A DNA stretch of 64,000 bases, from NCBI GenBank assembly GCA_945957605.1, contig CAMFLR010000001.1, positions 930,001-994,000 on the forward strand, in the 5' to 3' direction. The position numbers were made by a program, and so were the translations under genes. Position 1 is the stretch's first letter, and each line of letters begins with the position of its first letter. Shown piece by piece: positions 54,694 through 62,564 of the stretch. The notes under the pieces are model-generated. The model worked only from the letters and a program-made list of their open reading frames with translations, did no database searches and had not been told where the DNA came from. The DNA is from an uncultured Isosphaeraceae bacterium (GTDB lineage Bacteria > Planctomycetota > Planctomycetia > Isosphaerales > Isosphaeraceae).

Positions 54694-54767
54694 CTCGCTC
54701 GTGGGGGTCGCGTTGCCGCGAGGAATCGCGTAGAATTCGGAGGTTCGGAGGAGCAGAAGGACGACCG

Positions 54768-55328
54768 ATGGCGCGACGTTCCAACCCGTACGAAGCCGCG
54801 TTCGAGGCTTACATCCGGTCGATCCGGGTGCCTTGCGTTGCTACGGACGAGGCGAAGCGTTCGTTTTTCGGCGACGGCGGACTGAAAAACCCCGATTTTC
54901 TGCTGTATCCTCGGTTTGGTACAAATCTCGTCGTTGAAGTGAAGGGAAAACGCGCGAAGGACAACCAAGGCCGGCGTCCCTGGGAAAACTGGGTGACGAT
55001 CGACGATCTTGATGGACTGGCGCGGTGGCAAGAGATGTTTGGCCCGGGCTTTCGTGCGATTCTCGCGTTTGCTTATGCCGAACCACTGCCTGAGTTTCCT
55101 TTGCCGCCTGGCGATGGGTCGTTCGAGTTTCGCGGCCGGGCCTATCGCTTCTGGGCGGTTGGCCTGGATGACTATATTGCACATTTGCGTTCTCGCGGGC
55201 CGGCCTGGAAGGCTGTGGCCATGGCCCGGGCGGAGTTTCGCAGACGGGTGCGGCCGCTCCGGGAGTGGCTGCCGATGACTACCGAGAGCCCTCGTCGCCC
55301 CCAACCCTTAAAGGGACGAAATCAATGA
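54768..55328 (+). CDS. HYExAFE-type protein with PD-(D/E)XK-like core
   Basis: A 186-residue protein. It opens with NPYEAAFEAYIRSIRVP, a variant of the H-Y-E-x-A-F-E signature of a planctomycete family. Residues 37-60 read GLKNPDFLLYPRFGTNLVVE then VKGK, the aspartate, glutamate and lysine spacing of a PD-(D/E)XK nuclease active site. The end is basic and helical. The stop overlaps the next start by ATGA. Nuclease fold and activity are inference, based on the motif alone. Confidence 0.8.
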   Translation: MARRSNPYEAAFEAYIRSIRVPCVATDEAKRSFFGDGGLKNPDFLLYPRFGTNLVVEVKGKRAKDNQGRRPWENWVTIDDLDGLARWQEMFGPGFRAILAFAYAEPLPEFPLPPGDGSFEFRGRAYRFWAVGLDDYIAHLRSRGPAWKAVAMARAEFRRRVRPLREWLPMTTESPRRPQPLKGRNQ

Positions 55329-55516
55329 TCCGGCTGCTCCGCACTTTGACCCTGACGATGCTTCTGGGCCTGGCCACCACCTCGGCGTTCGGCCAGGAAG
55401 TGGCGGCCGAAGGCGGCGAAGAGAGCAGCGGCCCGGGGCCTTTGCCGGGTTACATCGCCACCGGCTGTCTCGCCGCGGCGAGCATGTTCGTGCTCTGCAA
55501 GTCGGCCCGCCGTTAA
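55325..55516 (+). CDS. Small exported or membrane protein
   Basis: A 63-residue protein. Its ATG overlaps the preceding stop (ATGA). A signal peptide (TLTLTMLLGLATTSAFG) is followed by an acidic, glycine-rich segment and a second hydrophobic helix (GYIATGCLAAASMFVLCKS). I do not recognise it. Tight coupling to the HYExAFE gene suggests shared function. Confidence 0.65.
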   Translation: MIRLLRTLTLTMLLGLATTSAFGQEVAAEGGEESSGPGPLPGYIATGCLAAASMFVLCKSARR

Positions 55517-55612
55517 TTCGCTCATTGGCCGTGGCTTTGCACAGGATGGCCCGGGAGCGAGGGACGCGCTCGCCCGCCATATTTTGACTCGAGTCCGCTG
55601 GAACCGATCGTG

Positions 55613-56596
55613 ATGACCGCGACGCGCCCGACTCTCGCCGAAGTTACCGCCCTGTACCATACGCCCATTCTCGACCTGGTGTACCGCGCCGCCGGGGTTC
55701 ATCGCGCCCACCACAATGCGTCGCAGGTGCAGGTCTGCGTGTTGCTGTCGATCAAGACCGGCGGCTGTCCCGAAGACTGCGGTTACTGTCCGCAGGCCGC
55801 GCGGTACGACACCAACGTGGAGAACCAGGGGTTGCTCGATGTCGAGCACGTGCTGGCCTGCGCCCGCAAGGCGAAGGACGACGGAGCGACCCGGTTTTGT
55901 ATGGGTGCGGCCTGGCGCGAGGTGAAAGACAACTCCCAGTTCGATCGCGTGCTCGACATGATTCGCGGCGTCAAGGCGCTCGAACTCGAAGCGTGCTGCA
56001 CCCTCGGCATGGTCACCGCCGAACAGGCCCAGCGCATGAAAGAAGCGGGCCTGGACGCCTACAACCATAACCTCGATTCATCCGAAGCGTTTTACGACCG
56101 GATCATCTCGACGCGCACCTATCAGGACCGCTTGCAAACGCTCTCACACGTGCGTGATGCAGGGATTTCGGTCTGCTGCGGCGGTATCGTCGGAATGGGC
56201 GAAACCGACGACGATCGAATTGGCCTGTTGCACGCACTGGCGAATCTGCCCGAACCGCCCGAGTCGGTACCGATCAACGCTTTGGTTGCGGTGGAAGGAA
56301 CGCCACTTGCATCACAACCCAAGGTGCAAGTTTGGGACATGATTCGTGCCATCGCCACCGCGCGAATTCTTATGCCTCGCGCGATGGTACGCCTCTCGGC
56401 AGGACGAATTTCGATGAGCGAGTCGGAGCAAGCGCTTTGCTTCCTCGCCGGGGCGAATTCGATCTTCGCGGGAGACAAGCTGCTCACGACCCCCAACCCC
56501 GAGGTCGATCGCGACGCCGAGATGTTCGCGAATCTTGGGCTTACTCCCCTGCCCGCTCAGGTCGCCGATCGGGAGGCGGCCCAGGCCTCGGTCTGA
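55613..56596 (+). CDS. bioB: Biotin synthase
   Basis: A 327-residue radical SAM enzyme that inserts sulfur into dethiobiotin. It shows the cluster motif CPEDCGYC near residue 52, then [53 protein letters not shown], and [12 protein letters not shown]. The [2Fe-2S] ligands are in CMGAAWR, CCTLG and [11 protein letters not shown]. The GTG at 55610 is in frame just before the ATG. bioF follows 33 bases later, an operon. Confidence 0.96.
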   Translation: MTATRPTLAEVTALYHTPILDLVYRAAGVHRAHHNASQVQVCVLLSIKTGGCPEDCGYCPQAARYDTNVENQGLLDVEHVLACARKAKDDGATRFCMGAAWREVKDNSQFDRVLDMIRGVKALELEACCTLGMVTAEQAQRMKEAGLDAYNHNLDSSEAFYDRIISTRTYQDRLQTLSHVRDAGISVCCGGIVGMGETDDDRIGLLHALANLPEPPESVPINALVAVEGTPLASQPKVQVWDMIRAIATARILMPRAMVRLSAGRISMSESEQALCFLAGANSIFAGDKLLTTPNPEVDRDAEMFANLGLTPLPAQVADREAAQASV

Positions 56597-56629
56597 ACGG
56601 CGGGCTCCCGACCACACTGGAGCGGAACC

Positions 56630-57799
56630 GTGACCGACCCGCTCGCCTGGATTGACGCCGGCGCAGCTTCCTGGCGGCGCCGAGGACTGGAACGCAAGCT
56701 CGTGCCGAGCGAGCGCGGCGCCGCGTCGACCATCATTCGTAACGATCGAGCCCTGATCAACCTGGGCTCAAATGATTACTTGAACCTCGCAGGCGATCCA
56801 CGCATTGTGGCGGCCGCGCGAGGATCGCTGGCCAAGGGGTGGGGATCAGGCGCATCGGCCCTGGTCTCCGGTTGGTCGCTCGAACACGAGACGCTCGCTA
56901 ACGAAATCGCCGCGTTCGAGGAGACCGAAGCTGCGGTGCTCTACCCCACGGGATACGCGGCAAACGTTGGCGCGATCACCGCACTCGTTGGCCGCGGCGA
57001 TGTAATTTATTCCGATGCGCTCAATCACGCTTCGCTCATCGACGGCGCGCGGCTTTCGGGCGCGACTGTTCGCAAATACGCGCACGGCGATGCGTCGGTG
57101 CTCGAACACAAAATCCGCTCCGACAAAAAGAGTGGCGAATACCGCCGCGGCTTGATCGTGACCGACGGCGTGTTCAGCATGGACGGCAATCTTGCGCCGC
57201 TCGAGCGGATCGTCGAACTCGCAGAAGAACATGAGTTGATGCTCCTGGTCGACGAGGCGCACGGAACCGGCGTGATCGGCGAGAATGGTCGCGGGGCGGC
57301 GGAGTATCTGGGCGTGAGCGAACGCATTCCCATCAAGGTAGGGACGCTGTCGAAAGCACTGGGGTCGGTCGGCGGATTCGTCGCCGGCTCGCGAACCCTG
57401 ATTGACTGGCTCATCAACCATTCGCGTCCGCTCGTGTTCTCCACCGCTGCGCCGGCCGCGACTGCTGCCGCCGCTTCTGCAGCGCTTCGCGTCGTGATCG
57501 GCGAACCGGAACGTCGGGCGCAGCTTGCGAGTCTTGCGAATCGGATGCGCGTGCGGTTCGAGGAGATTGGCGTGGCGGTTTCCGAGGGAATCACGCCGAT
57601 TATTCCCGTCGTCCTTGGTGATCCCGACGTGACGATGCGAATCGCCGAGAGCCTGACCAAGGCGGGATTTTACGTCCCCGCGATTCGTCCCCCCACGGTT
57701 CCCGACGGCACGTCGCGACTGAGAATCAGCGTGTCGAGCGGGCTCGACGCCGAAACGATCGATCGTTTCATCATCGCGTTCAAGGTGGCGCAGTCGTAG
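56630..57799 (+). CDS. bioF: 8-amino-7-oxononanoate synthase
   Basis: A 389-residue PLP enzyme that condenses pimeloyl and alanine in biotin synthesis. The start is a GTG at 56630. Seen are SNDYLNLAGDPRIVAAARGS, GYAANVGAITALVGRGDVIY, LLVDEAHGTGVIG and the PLP lysine in KVGTLSKALGSVGGFVAGS. CoA ligase-type relatives look similar, but the bioB neighbour supports bioF. No bioA or bioD is in the window. Confidence 0.93.
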   Translation: MTDPLAWIDAGAASWRRRGLERKLVPSERGAASTIIRNDRALINLGSNDYLNLAGDPRIVAAARGSLAKGWGSGASALVSGWSLEHETLANEIAAFEETEAAVLYPTGYAANVGAITALVGRGDVIYSDALNHASLIDGARLSGATVRKYAHGDASVLEHKIRSDKKSGEYRRGLIVTDGVFSMDGNLAPLERIVELAEEHELMLLVDEAHGTGVIGENGRGAAEYLGVSERIPIKVGTLSKALGSVGGFVAGSRTLIDWLINHSRPLVFSTAAPAATAAAASAALRVVIGEPERRAQLASLANRMRVRFEEIGVAVSEGITPIIPVVLGDPDVTMRIAESLTKAGFYVPAIRPPTVPDGTSRLRISVSSGLDAETIDRFIIAFKVAQS

Positions 57800-57844
57800 G
57801 ATAATCGCCTGTCGTTTCGATCGTCGGCCGGAGGAAATTGTTTC

Positions 57845-58978
57845 ATGGACTGGGCTGCGATTCGCCGCGAACAATTCCCAGCCGCCGCACGCTGGGCTTA
57901 TCTCGATCACGCAGCGGTCGCGCCCATTACCCAGCGTGCCCACGACGCACTCCTTTTATGGAGCCATAGCGCGCTGCACGACGGCACGATGGCATGGCTC
58001 ACGTTTGCCGATCGTGTCGCCAAAGCTCGCACGAGTGCGGCCCGACTTATCAACGCACGAACTGATGAGATCGCCTTCGTCTCGAACACGACCCACGGCA
58101 TTGGCCTTGTTGCCGAGGGATTCTCCTGGCGCGAGGGAGATAACGTCGTCACATCAGGCGATGAATACCCCTCGAATCTTTATCCCTGGATCCATTTAAA
58201 GGATCGCGGAGTCGAGACGCGAATTGTTCCTGCCCGCGATGGCCGGGTAGAGATCGACGAACTTGTCGCCGCGATTGATTCGCGCACGCGGCTGCTGACG
58301 ATAAGCCATGTCGAATTCGCGTCGGGGTTTCGCAACGATCTCGACAAGCTCGGTGAGTTGTGTCGCGCGAAGGGAATCGCGTTTTTTGTCGATGCGATCC
58401 AGGGGCTTGGCCCGCTGACGATCGACGTCAACCGGACGCCGATCGACTTCCTCGCGGCCGATGGGCACAAGTGGTTGCTTGGTCCTGAAGGAGCGGGGAT
58501 TCTTTACGTCAGACGCGAGTGGATCGATCGCCTGCGCGCAACGGGTATCGGCTGGCATAGCGTGAAATCGTCGTACAACCAGGTGCGATACGATATCGAT
58601 TTGAAGCCCTCGGCCGAGCGCTGGGAGGGTGGGACCTGGAACATGCCCGGGATTCATGCGCTGGGTGCGAGTATCGATTTGCTGCTGGAAATTGGCCTGC
58701 GACAGGTTTCCGAGCGAGTCTTGCACAACGCCGAGATCGTGCGTGAGTTGGCTCTCGAACACGGCTGGATGGTTCCGGGTGATTTTCAGCCGGATGAGCG
58801 TTCGGGTATCGTGGCCATCGAGCGGTCCGGGATTGATGTCGATGGATTTGCGAAGCGTTGCCGCGGGCGCGGGGTCGTGCTGGCGGCGCGTAGGGGAAAG
58901 ATCCGGATCAGTCCGCATTTCTATCAAGATGAATCTGATTTCGCGCGGCTGGGCGAAATGTTGGGGAGCCCGACATGA
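57845..58978 (+). CDS. Class V aminotransferase (cysteine desulfurase-like)
   Basis: A 377-residue PLP enzyme, with VSNTTHGIGLVAEGF, GDEYPSNLYPW, and the lysine in LAADGHKWLLGPEGAGILYV near residue 213. HVEFASGFRNDL and a final RISPHFYQDESDF match the class V group (isopenicillin-epimerase-like). Substrate unknown; the operon contains no obvious partner. It could supply sulfur for bioB, but this is a guess. The stop overlaps the coaD start (ATGA). Confidence 0.88.
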   Translation: MDWAAIRREQFPAAARWAYLDHAAVAPITQRAHDALLLWSHSALHDGTMAWLTFADRVAKARTSAARLINARTDEIAFVSNTTHGIGLVAEGFSWREGDNVVTSGDEYPSNLYPWIHLKDRGVETRIVPARDGRVEIDELVAAIDSRTRLLTISHVEFASGFRNDLDKLGELCRAKGIAFFVDAIQGLGPLTIDVNRTPIDFLAADGHKWLLGPEGAGILYVRREWIDRLRATGIGWHSVKSSYNQVRYDIDLKPSAERWEGGTWNMPGIHALGASIDLLLEIGLRQVSERVLHNAEIVRELALEHGWMVPGDFQPDERSGIVAIERSGIDVDGFAKRCRGRGVVLAARRGKIRISPHFYQDESDFARLGEMLGSPT

Positions 58979-59487
58979 GTGAGAAGACGAGTCCGCGCGT
59001 TGCCGTTTTCACGGGCACTTTCGACCCGATTACTCTTGGGCATCTCGACGTCATCAAACGAGGGCGCTTGCTGTTCGACGAGCTTGTGGTGGGAATCGGT
59101 ATCAATCCCAACAAGCAATCGCTCTTCAATATCGACGAGCGCGTCGCCCTGGCACGTCAAGTGGTTGCGCCTTTCAGTAATGTCCGCGTCGAAGCATTCG
59201 AGGAGCTAACCGTTCAGTTCGTCCGGCGGATTGGCGCACGAATCATCCTTCGCGGATTGCGCACGCTCACCGACATGGAATACGAGTTCAGCATGACGCT
59301 GACCAATAATCGGCTCGATCCTGAAATTGAGACCGTATTTCTGATGGCGGATGGCGAATACTCTCACGTATCGAGTAGCCTGATCAAACAGGTCGCCTCG
59401 TTTGGCGGCGGTGCGGCTCTCGACCGATTCGTGCCGCTCGAATTGATCCGGCCAATCCTCGATAAGATTCGCACGCTCAATCCCTGA
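58975..59487 (+). CDS. coaD: Phosphopantetheine adenylyltransferase
   Basis: A 170-residue enzyme joining ATP and 4'-phosphopantetheine to give dephospho-CoA. It shows FTGTFDPITLGHLDVIKRG (the H-x-G-H-like nucleotidyltransferase motif), RGLRTLTDMEYEFSMTLTNN and SHVSSSLIKQVASFGG, the characteristic ends. Length is typical. Its start overlaps the aminotransferase stop. Confidence 0.95.
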   Translation: MSEKTSPRVAVFTGTFDPITLGHLDVIKRGRLLFDELVVGIGINPNKQSLFNIDERVALARQVVAPFSNVRVEAFEELTVQFVRRIGARIILRGLRTLTDMEYEFSMTLTNNRLDPEIETVFLMADGEYSHVSSSLIKQVASFGGGAALDRFVPLELIRPILDKIRTLNP

Positions 59488-59512
59488 TCCCCCTGCGCTC
59501 GGAGAGGCCGCG

Positions 59513-60124
59513 ATGCTCTCACGTGAATTCCTGTTCGGGCGACTGGTTCCAGACGCGAACGACCGCCGCTTCGTCCAGGTTATTGCGATTGTCGCACTGG
59601 TCGTGCGGCTGATGCTGGGAATGACGCTGCTCACGACGGCGCTCAGCGCGCTCATGGGCGGAATGAACAATAACTTCATGGGACCGTTCGGCGGCGGTGG
59701 CATGAGAGGGTCGATGACCGGAACGGGAGTCGACGCCGTCCTTCAGGCAGTTCCCTATCTCCAACTCGTGACTGGCCTGGGGCTGTTGCTCGGCGTTTTC
59801 ACTTTCGTGTGGAGCATCGTGGCCGGTCTGGCCAGCATCATCCCCTACGGCATCGTCTGCGCGATGCTCGTCATCACGGCGGGCATCGCTGGCTCGCCAA
59901 ATGCTTTCGCCATTATGTCGATGCTGCAGACGACGATCCTCGCGCGCGGCGAGCTATTCGCCATTGTACTGATGATTTTCCTCTCGCACCCGTCGATTAA
60001 CCGTTTCTCAGTTGATACGCTGATCTATAGCCCACAGCGGCGCATGCAGCAGCAGCGTCCGCGCTCGGGATTCCCCGAGGGGCCGAATTTCCAGCAGGAA
60101 GTGACCGAAGTGACGCAGCCGTAA
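59513..60124 (+). CDS. Multi-pass membrane protein of unknown function
   Basis: A 203-residue protein with about four membrane helices (FVQVIAIVALVVRLMLGM, VPYLQLVTGLGLLLGVFTF, IIPYGIVCAMLVITAGIA, ILARGELFAIVLMIFL). A glycine/methionine-rich loop, MGGMNNNFMGPFGGGGMRG, separates the first two. The C terminus is glutamine-rich. No family is recognised. It ends nine bases from the convergent mcsB stop. Confidence 0.8.
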   Translation: MLSREFLFGRLVPDANDRRFVQVIAIVALVVRLMLGMTLLTTALSALMGGMNNNFMGPFGGGGMRGSMTGTGVDAVLQAVPYLQLVTGLGLLLGVFTFVWSIVAGLASIIPYGIVCAMLVITAGIAGSPNAFAIMSMLQTTILARGELFAIVLMIFLSHPSINRFSVDTLIYSPQRRMQQQRPRSGFPEGPNFQQEVTEVTQP

Positions 60125-60133
60125 GTGCAGGCG

Positions 60134-61198
60134 TCAGTTCGTTTCGCTGTGCCGGCCGTTCGAGAGCCGGCTACGCAAGTAACTCGCCCGCGCCACGTTG
60201 CGTTCATCCACTTCGAGCGTCGTTCCCTGCAGCTTCTGCAGATGCGCCGGCTGGGTGTGGATGAACAATTCGTTGACGGTGGGAATTTCGAGGTCGTCGA
60301 TCAGACCGAGATTAATTCCCATCCGCACGCTCGAGAGCAAGTGCATTGTCTCTTCGCTCGAGATCGTGTGGGCCGTTTTCAAAACGCCGTAAGCGCGACT
60401 GACCTGGTCGTGCAGGTGCTGGCGACGCTCGCTAACCAGTTTCTGACGCGCGGTGCGCTCGTACTCGATGATCTGTGGGACCACTTCGGTCAGATTGCGA
60501 ATGAGCTCCAGCTCGCTGTTGCCAAGCGTTTGCTGGTTGGAAATCTGGTAGAAGTCGCCGAACGCTTGTGTCCCTTCGCCATAGAGGCCGCGGACCGCGA
60601 GGTTGATCTTCTGAAGGGCGCGGAAGACCTTATCGATTTGCTTCGTCTGCACGAGCGCGGGAAGGTGAAGCATCACACCGACGCGAATTCCGGTGCCGAC
60701 GTTCGTGGGGCAAGCGGTCAGATAGCCGAGTTGGGGGCTGAAGGCGTACGAGAGACGTTCTTCGAGTTGATCGTCGAGGGCGTTGATTCGCTCCCAGACG
60801 TCGTGCAGCGAGAGACCCGAGTGCATCGCCTGGATGCGCAGGTGGTCTTCTTCGTTGACCATGATCGAGATATTTTCATGCGCGCCGATGGCGACACCAC
60901 GCGGGTAATCGGCGGAGGAAAGCTCGCGGGAAATGAGCTGCCGTTCGACTAAAAACTGGAGATCGAGCTTGCTGCGCTGATTGAGCTCGACGTACGACAG
61001 GCTCTCGGTCGCGGCGGCGATGGCGCCTCGCGCGTGAGTTTCGATTTCCGCCTTTTCGGACCGGCTGGCGCGGTTGATGAAGGGGAAATCGTTGAGGTTG
61101 CGTGCCAGGCGGATCCGCGAGCACATGACGATGTCGCTCTCGGGGCCGGTGCCACGAAGCCATTCGCCGGAAGTGCGGGTCAGGTCGTCCAGGTTCAT
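60134..61198 (-). CDS. mcsB: Protein-arginine kinase McsB
   Basis: A 354-residue phosphagen-kinase-type enzyme that phosphorylates arginine in proteins, marking them for Clp degradation. It shows MCSRIRLARNLNDFPF near 25, NEEDHLRIQAMHSG near 114 and LTACPTNVGTGIRVGVMLHL near 160, the nucleotide and guanidino sites. The start overlaps the mcsA stop by ATGA. In Firmicutes McsA activates it and CtsR is the target; no ctsR is visible here. Confidence 0.94.
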   Translation of the reverse strand: MNLDDLTRTSGEWLRGTGPESDIVMCSRIRLARNLNDFPFINRASRSEKAEIETHARGAIAAATESLSYVELNQRSKLDLQFLVERQLISRELSSADYPRGVAIGAHENISIMVNEEDHLRIQAMHSGLSLHDVWERINALDDQLEERLSYAFSPQLGYLTACPTNVGTGIRVGVMLHLPALVQTKQIDKVFRALQKINLAVRGLYGEGTQAFGDFYQISNQQTLGNSELELIRNLTEVVPQIIEYERTARQKLVSERRQHLHDQVSRAYGVLKTAHTISSEETMHLLSSVRMGINLGLIDDLEIPTVNELFIHTQPAHLQKLQGTTLEVDERNVARASYLRSRLSNGRHSETN

Positions 61199-61686
61199 CG
61201 GTCGGCGTCCTTCTGGCGGAGCTGGTCGCGTAGCCGCGCCGCATGCTCGTAATCTTCGAGTGAAATCGCGTCGCGAAGCGCGGCCCTGAGGCGGAGACGG
61301 GCGCGATTGGCGCCCAGTCGCGAGTGTTTCGGGGTCTTGCCCACGTGGCGAGTCACACCGTGCTGCTTCATGATGAGCGGAAGCAGCCCTTTTCGGAAGA
61401 CCTCATAGTCGGCCGGGCAACCGAGGCGTCCTGCCGTGCGGAATTCCATGAATTTTGTGCCGCAGTCGGGACAGGCGAGTTCGGCAAGTTCTCCGACAAG
61501 CTCGCCGACGTTGGCCTTGATCAGGCTTTCCACCACGGCGTCGAGTCCGAGCGTCGGCGGATTCTCCGGCAGTACGATCCCGGCCCGTCGCGCGCATCGC
61601 ACGCAAAGGTGAAGTTGCCGGGCCTCGCCGTCGACCGTTTCGGTCAGGTGGATCGAGGCGTCTTCCGCACAGCGCTGACACGTCAT
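61195..61686 (-). CDS. McsA-like zinc-binding activator with UvrB/UvrC motif
   Basis: A 163-residue protein. Two zinc-binding cysteine clusters are seen (MTCQRCAED with LCVRCARRAG, and LACPDCGTKF), then GRLGCPADYEVFRKGLLPLI and a UvrB/UvrC-motif helix RDAISLEDYEHAARLRDQL at the end. The ATG at 61686 is the first good start. It overlaps mcsB, so the two are translationally coupled. Confidence 0.9.
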   Translation of the reverse strand: MTCQRCAEDASIHLTETVDGEARQLHLCVRCARRAGIVLPENPPTLGLDAVVESLIKANVGELVGELAELACPDCGTKFMEFRTAGRLGCPADYEVFRKGLLPLIMKQHGVTRHVGKTPKHSRLGANRARLRLRAALRDAISLEDYEHAARLRDQLRQKDADR

Positions 61687-61717
61687 GAGCAAATCACCCG
61701 CGAGAGGCTGGGGAACG

Positions 61718-62227
61718 CTAGCGTCCCAACTCGATTTCGAGTGACTTGATTTTATCACGCACCCGGGCCGCCATCTCATAATCTTCTGCGGCAACCGCTC
61801 GTTTCAAGTCGTTGCGCAACTGGATGAGCATCGTTTGCTGCTTGGGATCGCGTGGCGCTCTGCGAGGCGTTTTGCCTGTGTGGCGAGTCGATTCGTGGAT
61901 ATTTTCTAGCAACGGCATCAATTCGTCGCGAAACACCTCGTAGTCGTGCGGGCAGCCGAGCCTTCCAGTGCTGCGGAACTCGCCAAAGGTGATGTGGCAG
62001 ACTGGGCAAGTCAATTGATCGTCGCTGGCAGGTTCCTGAATCGACTCGCTCGCAGTGCCAATTAGCCCCTTGGCAATATCGCTCATTGTCTGCTTATCGG
62101 CGACCTCGGCAGACGGGGCGAGGTGCTGACGGGCATGGTCGTCACAAAAGTGGTATTCGTGAGGTTTGCCGCGCTCGATATCGGTGATGTGAAATGTCGC
62201 AACCTTCGCACACTTCATGCACTTCAT
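61718..62227 (-). CDS. Second McsA-like protein, tandem paralogue
   Basis: A 169-residue protein from the ATG at 62227 (GGAGG upstream; an ATG at 62233 lies too close to it). The same layout is seen: MKCMKCAKVATF, EYHFCDDHARQHLAP, LTCPVCHITFGEFRSTGRLG, then YEVFRDELMPLLENIHESTR and a UvrB/UvrC motif KRAVAAEDYEMAARVRDKI. It is 31 bases upstream of the other copy. Tandem duplication with divergence seems likely. Each may have a separate regulatory role for McsB. Confidence 0.9.
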   Translation of the reverse strand: MKCMKCAKVATFHITDIERGKPHEYHFCDDHARQHLAPSAEVADKQTMSDIAKGLIGTASESIQEPASDDQLTCPVCHITFGEFRSTGRLGCPHDYEVFRDELMPLLENIHESTRHTGKTPRRAPRDPKQQTMLIQLRNDLKRAVAAEDYEMAARVRDKIKSLEIELGR

Positions 62228-62564
62228 CAACATCCTCCTCCATCCGGCGACGCCCGTCGGGCGAAACTTCGCCGATCTGGGCCGACACGGTGAACCTTTT
62301 CTGTCGCGTCGGTCTCCGGGGGACGTGGGCTCAATTTCATTGTAATTCAGTCCACCACGCTGTCAAGCAAGCGGGACACCCGCTCCTTGCCGCGCGCAAC
62401 GATCGGTTGACGCCCTTAGCCCTTGTGCCCCTTCGAGTTTGGCAGACCGGCCCCCGAGAACCGGACTAACTGTAACACTCACGCGCGGCTTGCCGGGCCG
62501 CGCGCTGGGCTGGTAGAATCTTTCGGCCTCTCCTACGCACACTTTCTCGTGAGACCGACGCGCC
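62228..62564. other. Divergent intergenic region between mcsA-like gene and trpE
   Basis: This 337-base gap should hold both promoters. A likely trpE promoter lies at 62490-62519. I found no trp leader peptide or attenuator-like structure between that promoter and the trpE start. Confidence 0.45.
62490..62519 (+). promoter_or_regulatory. Predicted promoter of trpE
   Basis: TTGCCG (62490-62495), an 18-base spacer and TAGAAT (62514-62519), with TGG before the -10 box. The transcript would start near 62527, about 38 bases before the ATG. The short leader leaves no space for a classic attenuator. Confidence 0.45.

Noticed and set aside
56846..57943. 365-codon minus-strand open frame
   Set aside because: It is antisense to bioF and the next gene start, and has no recognisable domain.
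60125..60952. 275-codon plus-strand open frame
   Set aside because: It is antisense to mcsB.
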